Shown here one piece after another: positions 7,039 to 8,582 of a DNA stretch of 8,582 bases. The stretch is taken from the NCBI GenBank assembly GCA_009787485.1, contig WQWP01000093.1:1-8582 (forward strand), read 5' to 3'. Under the pieces are notes generated by a model that saw nothing but the letters and a program-made list of their open reading frames with translations, was not told the DNA's origin and searched no databases. Every line of letters starts with the position of its first letter. Position 1 is the first letter of the stretch. A program made the translations under genes and the position numbers. Origin of the DNA: Lentimicrobiaceae bacterium. GTDB lineage: Bacteria; Bacteroidota; Bacteroidia; Bacteroidales; WCHB1-69.

Positions 7039-8430
7039 TTACTTCACCACCGCAACCCGTCTAACCGCCGCATTTCCTTCTAAATCAAACACTTTAAAGA
7101 AATAAACGCCTTGGCTGTATGCAGAAATGTCCACCGTTGCCGTATGGCTCCCCCCGAGCAATTGTCCAAAAGTATTGTAAATTTCAACTTTTTGAAATTT
7201 ATCCATTTGAATAGTTACCGTTTGGGAAGCAGGATTCGGGTAAATGTAAATATTGCTCAGGCTTTCACCGATTCCGACTCCGCATACTTTTGCAACATTA
7301 ACCTCGGTACTTACCAAAGTAAGACACACTGTTTCTACCCTCCATGTATGTTGTACATCATCATCAAACCCTTCATCAATATAACTCGTTTCTTCTATTT
7401 CGCTGGCAATAATATCTTCGTTTCTATAAACATTATATTTTATTGGAAAAGCAGTCTCAAGTGCAGGCTTCGTCCATGTAATCGTTGCTGCAACGCACGC
7501 TTCCGAGAACGTAACATTCAGATTTGTAACAGGGTTACACACTTCATCACAAACCGTTACTCTACAAACTTCTTCCGATGCCTCGCTATTATTATATACT
7601 GCTTTTACGCAAAAATTGTACTCTCCCGGGTGCAAACCTTCCACAGTGAAGTTCCGGGAAGTGGTTTCTCCTACTTTTTCGCCGTCTTGATAAATTTCGT
7701 ATATAGATACAAACAACGGGTCTTCTTTGGAAACAAATGCTTTAATACAAGCATTTAAATCAAGTGAACCTTGTTGTTGTGTAGCTAAATACAAAGTGCT
7801 CCATTGGTTGCTAAAATTTAAGATGTCGCTTTTATTATTTACCCGTGGGCCTGAATCATAAGCGAGGGGATACGCTGAGGCATTTGCTGTTACGGAATAT
7901 CCCATCCACAACTCAGATGTTGTATTAATGGGATGCGGTTCAAGTAATGTGATCGTTGTCCAATTATTGCTCACAATTGTAGATAAATCCACCCGTTGGT
8001 CAACCTCTAATGTGCCGGGATTGGCGATTACCAAATTAATAATTGGGATCACTAAGAACGAGCCGCCCGACCATACTTTTAAATTGAGGTCAGAGCATCC
8101 GGCCGGATTAAGCACGATTTGCATTTGCACAATCCTATCTCCTGGGGTTACGCCTTTGGCAGTTAAATCGGAAGCGGCAAAACGTGCTACCGACATCACG
8201 TCGCCGTCTTGTCCTGTGCCAATAGATCCGTATATTTCATTTGAAGAATAAGTGAGCCAAAATCCATCAATAGAATGTGAGTCGGGAGCGCTCCAATTAA
8301 GGGTAACTTTTCCGCTGTTGCTACAACTACCCGTTAGGTTTTTTACAGGGTTTAACTGGGCGTTGATCATGTTTACGCAAATCATAAAAAGAAATGCAAT
8401 GGAAACTGTTTTTTGTAAAAATTTTGTCAT
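7039..8430 (-). CDS. T9SS-secreted fibronectin type III protein with C-terminal sorting domain
   Basis: This 463-residue protein starts with a Sec signal peptide (about 1-24, probable cleavage INA|QLNP). A first fibronectin type III domain begins at NPVKNLTG (27) with VTLNWSAPDS (42-51), is broken by an insertion of about 180 residues (about 55-235), and resumes at about 240 with YEIYQDGEKVGET and GLHPGEYNFCVKAVY (265-279). The insertion looks like a beta-rich, jelly-roll-type domain, with GSIGTGQDGD (68-77), ELWMGYSV (173-180) and YPLAYDSGP (187-195). A second FN3 domain spans about 299-382 (NPVTNLNVTF, ITWTKP, KYNVYRNE). The end, about 389-463, is a type A T9SS sorting domain: IYIYPNPASQ (394-403), VEIYNTFGQLL, VDISAYSQGVYFFKV (433-447) and the basic tail VRRVAVVK. 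It should cross the outer membrane and be cleaved, released or anchored at the surface. No catalytic domain is seen, so an adhesin or binding role is possible but unproven. No Shine-Dalgarno precedes the ATG at 8430-8428. Confidence 0.92.
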   Translation of the reverse strand: MTKFLQKTVSIAFLFMICVNMINAQLNPVKNLTGSCSNSGKVTLNWSAPDSHSIDGFWLTYSSNEIYGSIGTGQDGDVMSVARFAASDLTAKGVTPGDRIVQMQIVLNPAGCSDLNLKVWSGGSFLVIPIINLVIANPGTLEVDQRVDLSTIVSNNWTTITLLEPHPINTTSELWMGYSVTANASAYPLAYDSGPRVNNKSDILNFSNQWSTLYLATQQQGSLDLNACIKAFVSKEDPLFVSIYEIYQDGEKVGETTSRNFTVEGLHPGEYNFCVKAVYNNSEASEEVCRVTVCDEVCNPVTNLNVTFSEACVAATITWTKPALETAFPIKYNVYRNEDIIASEIEETSYIDEGFDDDVQHTWRVETVCLTLVSTEVNVAKVCGVGIGESLSNIYIYPNPASQTVTIQMDKFQKVEIYNTFGQLLGGSHTATVDISAYSQGVYFFKVFDLEGNAAVRRVAVVK

Positions 8431-8475
8431 AATAATATATTTTTGGGTTAATAATTGTAATCAATTTACTTCCAG

Positions 8476-8510
8476 CAAAAATATAAAATTTTACACTACT
8501 GACCGACAAA
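8476..8510 (-). promoter_or_regulatory. Candidate Bacteroidota-type promoter for the T9SS gene
   Basis: The minus strand carries TATTTTTG at 8476-8483, matching the -7 consensus TAnnTTTG, with a TTTG -33-like element at 8507-8510. The spacer is 23 nt, slightly longer than usual. The start point would fall about 40 nt before the ATG at 8430, a normal leader length. A second TATTTTTG at 8507-8514 overlaps the -33 element and could be an alternative -7 box. The site lies just downstream of the terminator of the preceding unit, which fits a fresh transcription start. Confidence 0.5.
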
Positions 8511-8532
8511 AATATTAAAAAATTTGAGTATT

Positions 8533-8558
8533 AAAAAGGGCGATCAAATAATCGCCCT
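8533..8558 (-). terminator. Rho-independent terminator of a gene beyond the right edge
   Basis: Read on the minus strand, AGGGCGAT - loop TATTTG - ATCGCCCT forms a perfect 8-bp GC-rich stem (8551-8558 with 8537-8544), and the T run at 8533-8537 follows directly. This is a classic intrinsic terminator for minus-strand transcription entering from the right. The gene it serves is outside the window; the 24 nt to its right show no supportable coding sequence. On the plus strand the hairpin is followed by TAAAG, so it is not a good terminator in that direction. Confidence 0.85.
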
Positions 8559-8582
8559 AAAGTTGTAATTTTGTTGTTCCTA

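Noticed and set aside
7111..7758. Plus-strand open frame of 215 codons
   Set aside because: It is antisense to the FN3/T9SS gene. Its cysteine- and aromatic-rich peptide is what reverse translation of a beta-rich protein gives, and no family is recognisable.
8327..8509. Minus-strand 60-codon frame overlapping the T9SS gene start
   Set aside because: It overlaps the signal-peptide region of the real gene in another frame and spans its candidate promoter, and the peptide has no recognisable features.

Overview
The window looks like a chromosomal piece of a Bacteroidota bacterium. The main sign is the 463-residue protein at 7039-8430, which ends in a type IX secretion system (T9SS) C-terminal sorting domain, a system confined to that phylum. 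Supporting signs are AT-rich intergenic DNA, start codons without Shine-Dalgarno sequences, and promoter-like TAnnTTTG elements of the Bacteroidota sigma factor type. I cannot name a genus.

Three protein-coding genes fill almost the whole window, and all are read on the minus strand. From right to left, in the direction of transcription: (1) an intrinsic terminator at 8533-8558 closes a minus-strand transcription unit lying off the right edge. (2) A promoter-like stretch at 8476-8510 precedes a secreted fibronectin-III/T9SS protein (7039-8430). (3) After an 85-bp gap with its own -7-like element comes a PpiD-type membrane-anchored periplasmic folding factor (4797-6953). (4) A 153-bp gap holds a large imperfect palindrome (4692-4786). 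(5) A very large bacterial alpha-2-macroglobulin gene starts at 4643 and runs off the left edge, so its 3' end is missing. That gene is open across 1-4643 without an internal stop, so the first half of the window is one gene and not intergenic DNA.

All three products act outside the cytoplasm. PpiD-type proteins hold or fold newly exported polypeptides at the inner membrane. Alpha-2-macroglobulins trap proteases covalently through a thioester. The T9SS protein is exported across the outer membrane. They share a compartment but not an obvious pathway, and the spacing does not force a single operon.

I see no phage, insertion sequence, CRISPR array, rRNA or tRNA, and no convincing new multi-gene system. 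The most unusual items are two 9-nt-periodic repeats (one inside the macroglobulin reading frame, one forming the arms of the intergenic palindrome), the loss of parvulin signature residues in the PpiD-like protein, and a fibronectin domain split by a large insertion in the T9SS protein.
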